Source: Paramecium tetraurelia (Eukaryota; Ciliophora; Oligohymenophorea; Peniculida; Parameciidae). Taken from it: DNA of 64,000 nucleotides. The stretch is taken from the NCBI RefSeq assembly GCF_000165425.1, contig NW_001799488.1, positions 236,957 through 300,956 on the forward strand, given 5' to 3'. Position numbers and translations under genes: made by a program. Of the stretch, positions 24,625 through 37,088 are shown piece by piece (the first letter of the stretch is position 1; each line of letters begins with the position of its first letter). The notes under the pieces are model-generated. The model saw nothing but the letters and a program-made list of their open reading frames with translations. It was not told where the DNA came from and made no database searches.

Positions 24625-26043
24625 ATGTCTTATAGTTCATAATAATCTATAAAATTGGATGATTATCGAGATATAGCTGTTGACATATCATAAAGTTTGA
24701 TTGCTGTTCGTTCGATAATACGAGAGATATTAAGACGTTCTAGTGTGATTTTAATAGAAAAGCATCTCGAATAATCTATTCCTCTGATAATGCCAAAATG
24801 GACTCTATAGTTTTCAGAGGATGTTGTGTCGTTGGGCATTCATGAACCTGATGAGATGATGACAGAGAAGATTAATTAGGGTTTAGTTCTAGAAACAGAA
24901 CCAGAAATAAGAATTCAAGATTGTTGGAGAAGTTATATTGCAAATATTGACCTGCGATTTCACCAGACTACACATACCAGTCATAGTGTGACGAAATCTC
25001 ATTTCTCTTTTAATCCAGGATATCAGAGAAGTTCGGTTACAATAAAGAGAGCTTCATAAATACTAAAAACTCAATTCGAACCATTTGAGCCAGAGTTTGT
25101 TAATATGTAACAAAAAGTAGAGGACGATCCCTTTGATTAAGGATTAAGATAGCAGTTGGAGAGAGATTAATAATTGCGACAGTAGAAATGGTAGGCTGAA
25201 CAATAGAGGATTGCAGAGAAGAAAGAATAATTGAGATAGATCAGACTATTGGCAAGTTCATTCACAGGCGATAAGAAATATACGTTTGATTATGAGGGGA
25301 AGTTCATGCCATAGAATATACCTCAGGTTGAGTAATTAGCACCTATCAGACCCAGAGTAAGTTCGATGGTACAATTTTCAGAAAAGAATAAGGTAATTGA
25401 ATTTGGGAAGTCATTTGCTCATGTGAAAATAGAGGGAGATAAACCTTTTTTGGGGAGTCAAATGAATTTCTAATAGAAATAATAATAGAATGTATTTGAT
25501 CAAATAGAAGTAGCTAAAGGTGTTACTTTGACAGAAGGTTAGAATTAAAAATAAGGACCTTCATTCTCGAATAATTAGAATTTATAATTATGGGAGGAGG
25601 GATTGAAGTTAACTAAAAGTGAATATTAATAATTTGTGTAAGGAATTTAAGGAGGAGTGAAAATATCAAAGATTATCCAAGATACATCATCTATTAATGA
25701 TATAGAGCCATCTCGAGTGAATTTAAATACATCTATAGTAAATTCTACAACTGTGAAGGAGGGTTCAATCAGGATAGATGGAAACATCAGTGTGGAAGAA
25801 TTGTTGATTACAGAAGAACCAACACCTATTAAAATCGATGTTTAATAGCCATTACCGAAGTTGCTATTAAAATAAAAAGATCTCTCATAATTATTAACTA
25901 TCACTACTGAAGCATTGAAATAGGGGAAACCGAAATTACCAAAAGCGATGAGCTCGTAACATTCACTACCTCAACTTACTAAGAATCCTAGAGATAGAAC
26001 GATAAGTTAACTGTAGAAATTTAAAATGATTATTAAGTAATGA
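24625..26043 (+). CDS. Intronless 472-residue coiled-coil protein
   Basis: A single uninterrupted frame ending at TGA 26041-26043; an ORF this long without TGA is strong evidence of coding. An N-terminal ~100 residues look folded (SLIAVRSIIREILRRSSV, MPKWTLQFSEDV). Then comes a basic region and a Gln/Arg coiled coil (QLERDQQLRQQKWQAEQQR, EQLRQIRLL). The C-terminal half is Ser/Pro/Lys-rich and probably disordered. Many genes nearby are ciliary or cytoskeletal, but nothing in the sequence fixes a role. It ends only 16 bp from the stop of the convergent giant BEACH gene. Confidence 0.62.
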
Positions 26044-26059
26044 TAATCTAATTTGTTAT

Positions 26060-29000
26060 TCAAATTATAGAGAGTCCTCCTTCCTTCAATTTTTATCTGA
26101 GTACCAGTCTTTAATCTATTTACATCTTATTATATCATACCATATTATTCATCCAAGTAGAACAGGATCTGATTATCTATGGCAATCAAATAGATGTGTT
26201 TAATCTCATTCTATTCTGTAATGAGACATCTATCAAAGCTAATATGAAGTGCTTAGACTCCGCTTCCCCTTTTGGCTCCCCTTCTAGACATGTATCTTAT
26301 CATATTTCAACATTCCTAATTGTTGTTGCTGCAACTTCAAGTCAAATATGTCATAATAATAAATAAAAGGATCGCTTCTAGACCCTATTTCATCCCCTTG
26401 TTGATTCGACGAATACAACAACTTAGATAATCAATATAAACTGATACAAATTTAGATGAGAAGGGAGTTGTGAACAGGATATTCTTGGAAACCTTATCCA
26501 TTAATTGTATAGTCTGCAAATACTATTTCCCATTTATTGTGTATAATGAAATTTAAGAGTTTGAACTCTTAAATACTAGAAAGTGAAGCTAGATGCAACA
26601 TTGACTAATTTTATCTGAGTTATCCAATTAAATTGTTTGTAATAAGCTGTAAATTATAATATAAATATTACTCTCCTTCCAAAGTAAACAAACTCGCTAT
26701 GTTCTTTTGATCTACTGTTAATATGTTTAAATCTGTTAAATCGATACTCACAATTCCATTCCTTAATTACTTTGAGAGGACTCCCTTAGCTTAAATTTAT
26801 TATCCGAATTGGAGTTAAAATAATTAGAGTAAGCCATCCAAAGATCCTACAGCTAAAATCTTAGTTACAGCATGGTATCTAACACAAGATGCCCTTTTTT
26901 ATCTCTTTGCATTTGAAATAGAAACATCTATCCTGAGTTCAGTCATCTTATTCTTTAGGTCATAGATTTTTACACTCTTATCTAAGAATCCTACCAAACA
27001 GAAATATAAATTGTAATTCTGTTTCTCCTCGTAAATACTATAAAATTAAGAGTCAAATCCATCTCCAAAATAATGCTCTTATTCATAAATGAAAGTAAAC
27101 ATATTCTAAGGATTGCATCCATCCACTTTTATCTCAGGCAACTTCGCCAACTATTTTGGTTGACAATGGTAATAATAATATCCCTCCTCTTCTTACTGTT
27201 TAGTCTCCAATAAGGTTAGATGATTGTATTTGTCATTATCCGCCTTCAAAATATAAAAGCATTTCTTCGAATAAGGGTAAAATCCTAGTATTGATGATTT
27301 GTCCAGATCAAGCTTGGATTAATAGATAAACCCCTTATTTGCTTTATTCGGATTTTCACCAAAGTAGGGGATCTAATTCGTGTATAACGATAAACTATAT
27401 TTCTTTTTCTAATGAGCTTTCTGAAACAATTGTTTAGGGGTTTAACCAAAGTAATACACCTGAGTTAAATATGATTGAATGGTTCCATGGTCCTCATTCT
27501 TATTTAAAATCAATTGTAGGTTTTGTTCATAAGTCAAATAATGAAAGACATTCACATTTTCCACTGCATTTTATCCATTATTGTTGATTCCAAATATCAG
27601 ATCAATCCAATGATTCAATTGACTCGATACTGCATCACTTTCCAATGCTTATCTCATCCTATACACAAACTCTTCAGCTGTCTAGGTCTTGACCCACTTG
27701 GGTAATTCTACATCAGTGACTCTAGATTGTGATTGCAATGTCCCAAAATCGAAGAAGTTTCTAAGTATACAAATGAAATTACATGTTCCTTAGAAATTCA
27801 GGCATATAGTAAAATTCTGGTATCAATTCTTTGTTGTCTTATTTTACACTGTTTTCCCATAGGATGTCTATTTTAGAGAACAATCGATCTGCCACATCGA
27901 ATTTATCTATTGAATAATGATGTTAATTTACTTTTTTATAACGAAAAATGCAGTTCATTAAAAGGCTCTAATCTTATTAAATAGTTGAAAACAATTGCAG
28001 CATTTGAATAATGGGATCCATACATGAAGTTTTCGTCAATACAATCCAGATCTCTCTCCTTATAATCTTTTAAGATATCTTCAGATTTCTTTGATATTGC
28101 ACCCATTGGTAATTTAAGATTTCTAAGTTAATTTCCTTATTTCCTCCAGGCAAAATCAATTTGTTATGATTTATAATTTGAAATGACCCAAGGAAATATG
28201 AAGTATTAACTTAGATCATTATAGGTTCTTCCTGAAAATGTATTGACTAACATTAAATATTGGAAATTGGATAACTATCCTCCAACCCAATTCTATTAAT
28301 AATTCCTCTTCCTAAATTCTTCAATTGGATCAACTACTTAGACTTTCTTTCTCTTTAATTCTGACACTAATTCTTGTTGTTTTTCATATCTATATAAATT
28401 GAAAAAGAAGTTCTGTCTATGAAGAAATATCTCAATAGCAATCTCATTTAATAAAAATCTCTTTGGATGCACACTAAGTATTTGAGACAGAGATATTTCC
28501 AGAAATATTTCTTCAGTTGTTTATTTAACTTCTGGACTAGTAAATAATTCCTTTATGTCAATTTTTTCTGATTTGAATATAAGAGATTGATTCTTATCAT
28601 TAAATCTCAACACTCCTTGATAGGCTGCTTCTTAAGTTATATATTCACAAAAATATTTGGCAGTTACTAATTAATTACTATCTGATGACCCCTTTCTAAA
28701 ACTTGAAATGATTGCACTAGCTTAATTTGTTATTAGTTATTCGGATCTAATAGATGATCTTCGTTTGGCTCTCTTAATTAAACTTTGACTCAAAGATTCT
28801 TCTATGTTATCCGATTTTTACAATAAGATTGTAAAGGAAGTATTGATATTTGATTTACTTTTGTCTATGCTTGATTCCTCAAGAGTGATTAGTTTCTTTC
28901 TGGCTTAATTATTAGTCTTTAAGTATGGTTTATAAAAGTTTTTCATTTTTATTTAAGTTAAATGTGGTCTTCTTCTGGTGATATCTTCCAAATGGCAAAC

Positions 29001-32000
29001 CTACATTTTCATTTGCATATTCTCCAAAACTTCAAATTTAAATTCTTGGTGGGAGATAAAATTATTTAGTTCTTAATAGAGAACTTGGAGATAGTCATCT
29101 ACAAAAAACCATAAGCCTTGTCTTTACTTTAAGTCAAGACACTCTTTATCCCAGTATTTCTTAGCGGAATCTCTAAAAATGGGTATACTCATTTCAGAGA
29201 AGGATGAGTGGTGATGTGCTGATAGATTACTTTATGTCTTTGGCATCTCAGTAAAATCAGCTATCTTAGGAAACAACAACCAAATTTTATGAACGAATTG
29301 GTAATATATTTGAAAATCCATAAATATACTTTATTGAATCGCAAATGCAGTATCCTCTCTGATTTGATCAATCTATGATAAATCAAACGTGTTTTGCAAC
29401 GATTTTAAATTGTTCTATTTATTTTCTGTTCTAATTTTATTCAGTTAATTCAAAGCCATTAATATCTAATCTTAAGATGCTTCCTATTAATAAATTAAAC
29501 ATTCAACATAATTTTGATTCACATTTTTCCATTCATATAATTTAGTCAATTAATACTTCCCAAATATTTCTTGTAGACTATGTAAATATTAATAATTCTT
29601 ACTTCTTAATTTATGTTTCATCAAATGAACTGTCTTAGGAAAGAGCGTAATAAATTAAACTCTAGTAAAAATTAGAATGCTTCCTTGTTCTTGATTTCCT
29701 TACTATTGTTTCTTTTTATTTAACTCTTTAAAATCCAGCATCTTGAAACAACTAATTGTAGTTTTTTAATTAGATTTTCTTAGTTTACAAAAGAGGAGCT
29801 GAAAATTCTTTATCTATTAATTTTTTTACTAATAGACAACTTTATTAGTCAATCTTACCATCTAAGCAATTCTTTTTGTTGATAGACAGATAATTTTTTA
29901 TTGGTTTTTTCATCTATGGTACTTTAACATATGGTGCTATCAATTGTCTCATTAATCTTTTTATGCCTCCATTGGGAAGAACTCTATTGCTCTATTTTCT
30001 TTGCTTCTCAAACTCTTATTTGACGGTGTCCCAATTAAAATTATCATCATTTTCAGGCATGTAGAAATTGCGATCATAGAATAAGACATCCAAATAATTA
30101 AAGAGATCAATCCCTTTGTCCATTATCTAAGAATATAGGTTCCAATTCACAAATTCCTAATCTGATATCTCTCCAAAGCATTATTCAATATGTAGATATG
30201 CTGTTATAATACTTATCAATTTTCTCTCATCTTCTTGTCCTTAAAATTACTGTACCTACTTCATAGCATAAAACTGTATTATTATAGGATATATAGCTTA
30301 TAGAAATGAATTAAAACTATCCTTATTGAACAAATTGCTTTCAATGTGAACTTTATATAAAATCTCACTTGTGCATTTAGGATACACTTCTATTAGATAT
30401 ATTATGAAATAAGTGAATAATTCCGAAGAGTTTTACTTCTTATTTATAGAATGAGGCATTAGATGTTTCATTAACAGAGCAAAATCTGAAAACTGCATCA
30501 GATTCATTATTAAAACCTCTGATTACTATTTTCTTAAGACAACACTCTTAAATATGTCCAAAAAATAACTCGTCAGGGTTTCCTTCATGGCATCTTTTAT
30601 CTACTGGTTTGCATACAATTAATTCAAAAACTTCAATAGTTGATGAATTAAATTCTCATCCTTCTCATTTTGACTTATTAATGATAATATTTTTGAAATA
30701 AAAAAGTATCCAACCTCTGTTTATGTTTGAGGTGAAAAATAATCATAATAAATTTACAATGACCCTAATTCTGTATCCTTTTTTGAATTAACCCTCTGCT
30801 TTTAAACTATTGAAACATAAATTGAAAAAGTTAATTCATATAATTTGTCAAATACCTCTGATTCATACATAAAATATTAATTTATTGTATGGAATTTATT
30901 TTACTTATCTAAAATTTATACAATGTTCTTTTTATAACTGTTTAATAAATTGTCCTCTTCCGATTTCAATTTACTTTTTGATTTCATTAAATCTACTATC
31001 AATACCTCTATTATTTATAATATGTCTAAAGTAAATAGATTAAACTGTTCTTAACTTAATAGCAAATTAAAAAATTCAGAAAGGCGAGGAAAATCTATTG
31101 TTCGCACAACTCCTTAATATTGGATGCATTTAGTTAAGGAATGTGAAAATAAATTATTTGATTCAAGGTTGATGAAAGGTTTAGCCTTTGTTAATGAAAC
31201 TTAAGTAAATATTTATCTGCTTTCAAAATATAGTTGAACACTAATTAATTAATTTAAATTTTCTGGCTTGAGTAATGTTTGAATTACTATTGACTTGAAT
31301 ATCAATTTCATCTATTCAACAGTTGTTATTTTATTGTCTAATATCTTTATAACAGTTATTAAATATTAAATAGAAGTCTTCTCATCTCCTATTTTAGAAA
31401 AAATCGATAACAATTATTTAATGAACTAATCTGAAACTTGTTAATTTATTTAAATCCATTATTTGCAATGTTCCTCAAATATTTTAAGATTTCTAGAATC
31501 AACAAATCTAGACACTTAGGAAGCCTACCTTTATATGTCTTCCTCAAACAATTTCAAAATCAAAATCAAAATCTCTTCAGAATCACTTAGATTTGTATTT
31601 TCATATACAGCATATAATACATCCAATGCCATATAAAAGACATTGTACCCTCCTGACTTTTATATGAAATCAAGTCCTTTTTTCATATCCAAAATATAGA
31701 CATTTTGACTGCACATTATAGGTTGAATTTGTCTACAAGGGGTAATCAAAAAGATATCATCAAATTCAATTTCCTCTTCAATTATGACTCCTGAATTAAT
31801 AAAGTTTTTAGTTTGCTTCTATAGATTTGTATTACTAGATTGTTCAAACTTAATTTTTTAGTCATTTATTATAAAATTGAATTCTGATATTTATCCATCG
31901 AATGATTAATTCAAAAATATAAAAGAATCAAGGAATTATGTTTAAAACTTTTGTTTTTTATTCATTTGTTGTGATTATTCTATATCAAAATTCAATGTAA

Positions 32001-35000
32001 CTCCCAAAACGAATTAATTAAGTTATAGTATTTGATTTTGAGGTAATTTGAATTACAGAGTATATTTAGTTTCATTAATCTCAAGTATCATTTATGGATT
32101 GTTATTATTATTTTTTATGTAAAAATTCAAATTAAACCACTATGATAAATCGAATTTGATTGAGATCCCTTCTTCCTAATCATATTCATCCTATTTATAA
32201 GTGATGATAAATTTCTATTTATTAATTGATATTTGAATTTCTTAGTTTTTTGCAAATATTAATGTAAATATGATCAATTTTCCAACATACTCAGAATTAA
32301 CTAAAAATGACCCAAAACTCATTCTATCTAAATATTACATACTCGGAGTTTCATTTTCCTAGACGATAAGTCTTAATTTCATTCTAATCTCAATTAATTA
32401 AATGGGTATAACAAGATTCAAATTGACCTGAATAGATGATGATCCACCTTAAAAATATAAAAGATTTGATTATTTTTATAGGGATTACAAAATTTCCTGC
32501 CACTATTAGTAAACCTATAGAAAAATCTCCAAAATTATCTTAACAACTTTAATGTAATAATTTTTATCATCAACCAATCTTAATAATAGACTACTTTGAA
32601 GTAATAAAGGAATTCGATAAGGTGATAAGTTTGCCAATCTATATGCTTATTAAATATCATCCTTATCATTAACATCTAATTACATTTCATCAAGATCATT
32701 CATCAATATTGTGGATTAATGATAACTTAGTGTTTCAAATAGTTATTTTATTATTTAAGGATCTTAGTTCAATGAAACCACAATGATTGCACATTGTTTC
32801 ATTAAACTAATTACTTCAGGGTCTCTTTCAATTCTGAAATAGAAAATAAACTTAGGACAAAAATCTGTAAACGAAAGCACAAGGGAGATCTGGGTTTTTA
32901 GTTGAAATCTCAAAATTTGCAAATAAAATGTCCTATCTATTGTGATATTTGGCACTTCAAACAGTATACTTAAGCTTGTTTCATAGAATTTGTTAAAAAT
33001 CAATTTCATTTGAACTCGTTTTTCGTTTAATTATTCAAATACATCTTAGGGATTTATTAAATTATTATTTTTATCAAAATAAGACTCTTTAATATAATTG
33101 ATATAATCATATCCATGAGCAATAGAATTGATATTATTAATTATTTAGTAAAGAGTATTCGATGAAAGATTGTTGGTTTTCTGTAGAATAACTATTAAGT
33201 TGATTGTGAATTTATAATGAATCTGACATAATTCCAAACTGATTTATTAAATGCCTCCTGAATTTAATATGCTCTTATCTTCAATCAACCAATATATTAA
33301 GTATATGATATAAGTGATTTTATGATAGATTTCGGTGTATAATTAATGTTATTTTTCGACAGAATTAAAATTAGATTCCTTGATCATAAGATCATAAACA
33401 TTTTTTATTATTGTTATAAAAATTCTCATATTGGACAATAGAAAATCCAGGATTCTAGTTCCTTTTCCCTTCTTATAATTGATATTTCTCTTATTTTATT
33501 TTTTCTTGTTTATCTTACAAGAACCCATTAAAAAGTGGATAAATTTGAGAATATGGGGTAGGCTTTCAGAATTGATTGAGATGGACTAATATAATATAGA
33601 ATTTAATTACATCTTAAATGAAAACCAAGAAACCATAACTATGTTGTTTGCTTCTTGAGGAATTTTTAATCGCAATATCGATAATTTATTAATAAATTTA
33701 TTCATCTTCTAGCAACTGTAAGATTTTTTAATCAAACTTCTTGTAATATTATTCATCCTTGATTTCTTAAGAATAAAACTAAATAATCAAAGAATCGAAT
33801 TCTCGTTTTTAATTTTAGTTAAACTGATTGTAATATCTACATAAATATGTTATAAATTGAATAAGTTGTTGGGTACTTAGATTGTTGACATTAATAAACT
33901 CTTTTAATCCATTTAGGTGAACGCAAAGATACTAGTCTATAATTTAGGTGTTGTTTATCTATAATAGTTGTTCTCCAATTAATTTAAAATAGATTAATTT
34001 AGTTTCATGATTCTAATGTTAAAATATTTCATCAAAATATTACATATGACTTTATAATTAAGGATTCTATAATATTTGATTAAATAGATGACCAACAACT
34101 CTATTATTCTTTTACTTTACTAAATTTATAATTTATAGATTTCTTATTTTAATTATTTCAATATCAAAATTGATGATATCAACAAACTCTGTTGCTTAAA
34201 TCAAATAAACAAAAATCAAATAATAATTGATATCATTAAACTCCTTGATCTAATCAATCCATCTAGTAACATTAGATTGTAAAAATTAAGAATATTACTA
34301 TTATTGATATTTCTATTTTAAACATTATGAATAAACTTAACAAAATGGTACCTCCTAAAATTGTTCAATATCACTTAACTCTTGTAATTGTTTGTAATTT
34401 TCTAAAAAACATTATTAAAATAATGAAAAAATATCCATGAAATTCTAATATTCGATTTCATCTAAATAGGCAAAATATAGAGCATTTCCTAATAACATTT
34501 AATAAATAAAAGGCAGTATCTTTTGTTTTTCTTTGAAATTTAGAGAGATATTCAATTTTAAAAGTTTTTATAAATTAATGAATGCCTTTACGTATTTTTA
34601 AGGCAAATGTTGCTAATCATTATTAAGCATTAAATTCTTTACAAAGATTGTGACATTTCCTCCAACCTAATAAAATACTTCGAATATGACTGATTTAACA
34701 ATTAAATTGATCTCTGTTAATTTTTCATACTCATAAAGTAGATTATCCATACAGTCTATGATTGATTCTATAGTTATTTATTATTAAGTTGAACTAGAGC
34801 TTAATAGACTAGGTGACAATTCACTCAACATGTTATCAGTTTATGAATAGTATTCTTTGATAACAGTGCAGATGAGCAAATAAGTTGAAAAGAATGGGGA
34901 GTCTCTCTCTTAAGCGAAAAAGCTTTCATATTCTTATGGATTCTCACTTTTTGTTTTGGATAACGAAATGAACCTCGATTCTAATATAGTTTGATTTTAT

Positions 35001-35104
35001 AGAGATGATTTGAGTTTATCTCTTACTGAATCTGAAATATCATCACTACATATTTATTCCCATTAGATGTGAAGTAATTTCAGAAATGAATTAAATGATT
35101 TCAT
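26060..35104 (-). CDS. Giant BEACH-WD40 protein (neurobeachin/LYST/Lvs family)
   Basis: The frame runs about 9 kb from ATG 35104, encoding an estimated 2,900 residues with short introns. Near 28.2-27.7 kb the BEACH domain is clear: FQYLMLVNTFSGRTYNDLSQ, YFIFPWVISNY, FMYGSHYSNAAIVFNYLIRL, DVADRLFSKIDILW, ELIPEFYYMPEFL. A WD40-type C-terminus follows (KTLAVGSLDGL-like blades, SLYTINGKQYLQ). The upstream 6 kb is a helical, mostly unrecognised region of the kind seen in all large BEACH proteins. These proteins organise membrane traffic, lysosome size and autophagy. Introns at the C-terminal end were resolved individually: GTAATATTTATATTATAATTTACAG-type, a 26-nt, a 28-nt and a 25-nt one, giving a stop at 26060. 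Internal splicing upstream of 29 kb was only spot-checked. Confidence 0.83.
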
Positions 35105-35121
35105 TTATAATAAATTAATAA

Positions 35122-35694
35122 TCAATCAAACTCAAAGGGTCCGCTAATTCCTATAACACCACAAGCCAAACGAGCCCCTGCATTACCAGTGCTCTTGCTA
35201 TCTGGATGATCACTTTTTCCAAGATCATCCTCATTTGCATGTACTACCATAGATCTTCCAATCACACTAAATTCACCACTTAATTTCACAAAATCATCAT
35301 TTATTTTAAAATGAGCAACTCCATTCTCTGAATGAACATTTCCCAAATCACCAACATGTCTTTCTTAATCTTTTGGGCCGCCATGTAATTTTCCATGAGG
35401 ATTATAATGAGGTCCAGCAGTTATACATCCTTTTATTAAATTTCCGAATTCATGAATATGAAATCCATGTAGTCCATCTGATAATCCTGTAATCTTAGCT
35501 TAAATTGTTGTAGATTGTCCATCTGAAATCATTTTTACAATTCCACTAACTCCACTTCCATTATCAGGTTATAATATTGCTACTGCATATATTAGATTAT
35601 TTATTGTGTATTCTTCTTTATGATTATGGTGCTCATGTTAGCATCCTTCATGAGCAACAATTTGGTTGAGGATCAATGCAAATATTAAATACAT
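35122..35694 (-). CDS. SOD: Secreted Cu/Zn superoxide dismutase
   Basis: 190 residues, intronless, in phase. A signal-like start ([17 protein letters not shown]) is followed by a short His-rich segment (HEHHNHKEE) and then the complete SOD core. [12 protein letters not shown] supplies copper-ligand histidines, [16 protein letters not shown] the bridging and zinc histidines, RHVGDLGN and [10 protein letters not shown] further ligands, and [13 protein letters not shown] the active-site Arg and disulphide Cys. The enzyme converts superoxide to oxygen and peroxide. The leader points to an extracellular or secretory-pathway form rather than a cytosolic one. It ends 17 bp from the BEACH gene start on the same strand. 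Confidence 0.93.
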
Positions 35695-35697
35695 AAA

Positions 35698-37068
35698 TCA
35701 AATAAATTAATATCTAATATCAGAAGCATATTGCAATATTTAAGCAGTATGATTATATATAACACTCATTGAAACATTATAAATATTGCCAGAACTCCTA
35801 CAATTACAAAAATTAGAACAAACCTTTAAAAGATCGATTTCTACTCTGAAATCCTAGTTGTCTTGAGTTCTAAAGATTACTTTTTACTCATGTCGTTTTT
35901 TTAAGATAAATTAACTAAATATAGATTGTTATTATATACTTATGGAGATACGCTTCTTAATCAGAGATTCAGGATGATAAGTTTAACATAAAATTTTTTT
36001 CTTATTTAAAATTATTTCATCCTGTTCTTAATCCTTTTTACTTTGCTCAGTGTCATTAGTTGATGAGTATAATTCAATTATGCTCTCTCCTTGTCTCATT
36101 AGTTTTCTCAAAACTGAAGAACTAGAACTGAGAAGTGATGATTTAATGCTTACTTTCCTTTTAGAATTATTCACATCTTGTAATTATAATTACAAAAAAC
36201 AATTTTGCAATTTCTTCTTTATTACTGAATTGAGAAGGCAGATACTATTTAATTTTCTCTCAAGTAATTCAAATTCTCCAACTACAACTTTCCTATTATT
36301 AAATGGAAAGTTTTCTCCCAATTAAATTTATTTGATTGATTATTATAATTTATTTGATTTAATCAATTTTATGAAAAATCTTATTTGATGTTACAAAACT
36401 ATCTTATTAATAACTGTTGTAATTTAAGTCGAGCTTGCAAATTTGATTGCCATATTTTCTGAATTTGTTATAGATTTTTTGCTATAATAGTAATTAAGGT
36501 CAACTAAAAGACTCTTATCTTTTTTAGAGTATTAAAAAAGTTTTAAAATAAATACAAGTTTACTTTGGTAAATTTAATTATCAATTCTATTCAACACTTT
36601 ACTGAGCTTCCTCTTTATTACAAGTTGGTGACTTACTTTAAATAAAAATTCCTTTTTAATTTAAACAGTATTTATTATTAATTTAGAGATTGCTTGAAAA
36701 TATTATAATCGCCTATGGCATAAAAATTCATTATTTTGTGCATTCTTGGCTCTTTTATAATTTGATAAATTTTGAAATAAAATTAGTGTATATTTTTAAA
36801 TTTTTGTTGATCTATGTTTTGATATTAGGTTGAAGATTGAATTAATTGCTAGTACAATTTTAATCTGTGAATATTTAATAGTAATTTTAGGACATTGATT
36901 CATTAGTTGTATTGTTTTGTATACTTATGCTATTTATGTTTTTTAATCCTAAAGGACTAAATTAGATATTACATTAGATTTTACAGGATTGTTGAAAGGA
37001 GTCGCTACAGTTGTATCATCGGGTTCTGTCTTTGATCTCTTTTGGGGAGTGAATGCAGAGTATATCAT
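35698..37068 (-). CDS. Unrecognised basic protein (448 residues)
   Basis: From ATG 37068 to TGA 35698 the frame is open across 449 codons after removal of one 24-nt intron (GTAATATC...CTTTAG) near 36,960. The N-terminus is Ser/Thr/Pro-rich (MIYSAFTPQKRSKTEPDD), the middle basic and helical (HQLVIKRKLSKVLNRIDNQ), followed by a Ser-rich stretch (SSLLSSSSSVLRKLMRQG) and an acidic segment. No motif was recognised. The last ~100 codons are less protein-like and may contain further introns or lie beyond the true stop. It starts 20 bp downstream of the cNMP-binding gene's stop on the same strand. Confidence 0.5.
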
Positions 37069-37088
37069 GTTAATTAAAAATATAATAA

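Noticed and set aside
25971-26291. Separate minus-strand 107-codon gene overlapping the end of the plus-strand coiled-coil gene
   Set aside because: Once a 28-nt and a 25-nt intron are removed, this stretch becomes the last exons of the BEACH-WD40 gene, which then stops at 26060 without overlap.
28960-35104. Possibility that this is a separate gene upstream of the BEACH gene
   Set aside because: The frame continues across the apparent ATG near 28.95 kb without stop, and large BEACH proteins normally have such N-terminal regions; one gene is simpler, though transcript proof is lacking.
35766-35891. Minus-strand 41-residue ORF with one hydrophobic helix resembling RAMP4/SERP1
   Set aside because: It lies inside a 449-codon open frame of the neighbouring gene, in another frame, and has no support beyond hydrophobicity; kept only as an alternative for the 3' end of that region.
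36050-36325. Plus-strand 91-codon ORF
   Set aside because: It is antisense to the longer minus-strand frame, lacks any motif and has low-complexity composition; judged a shadow.
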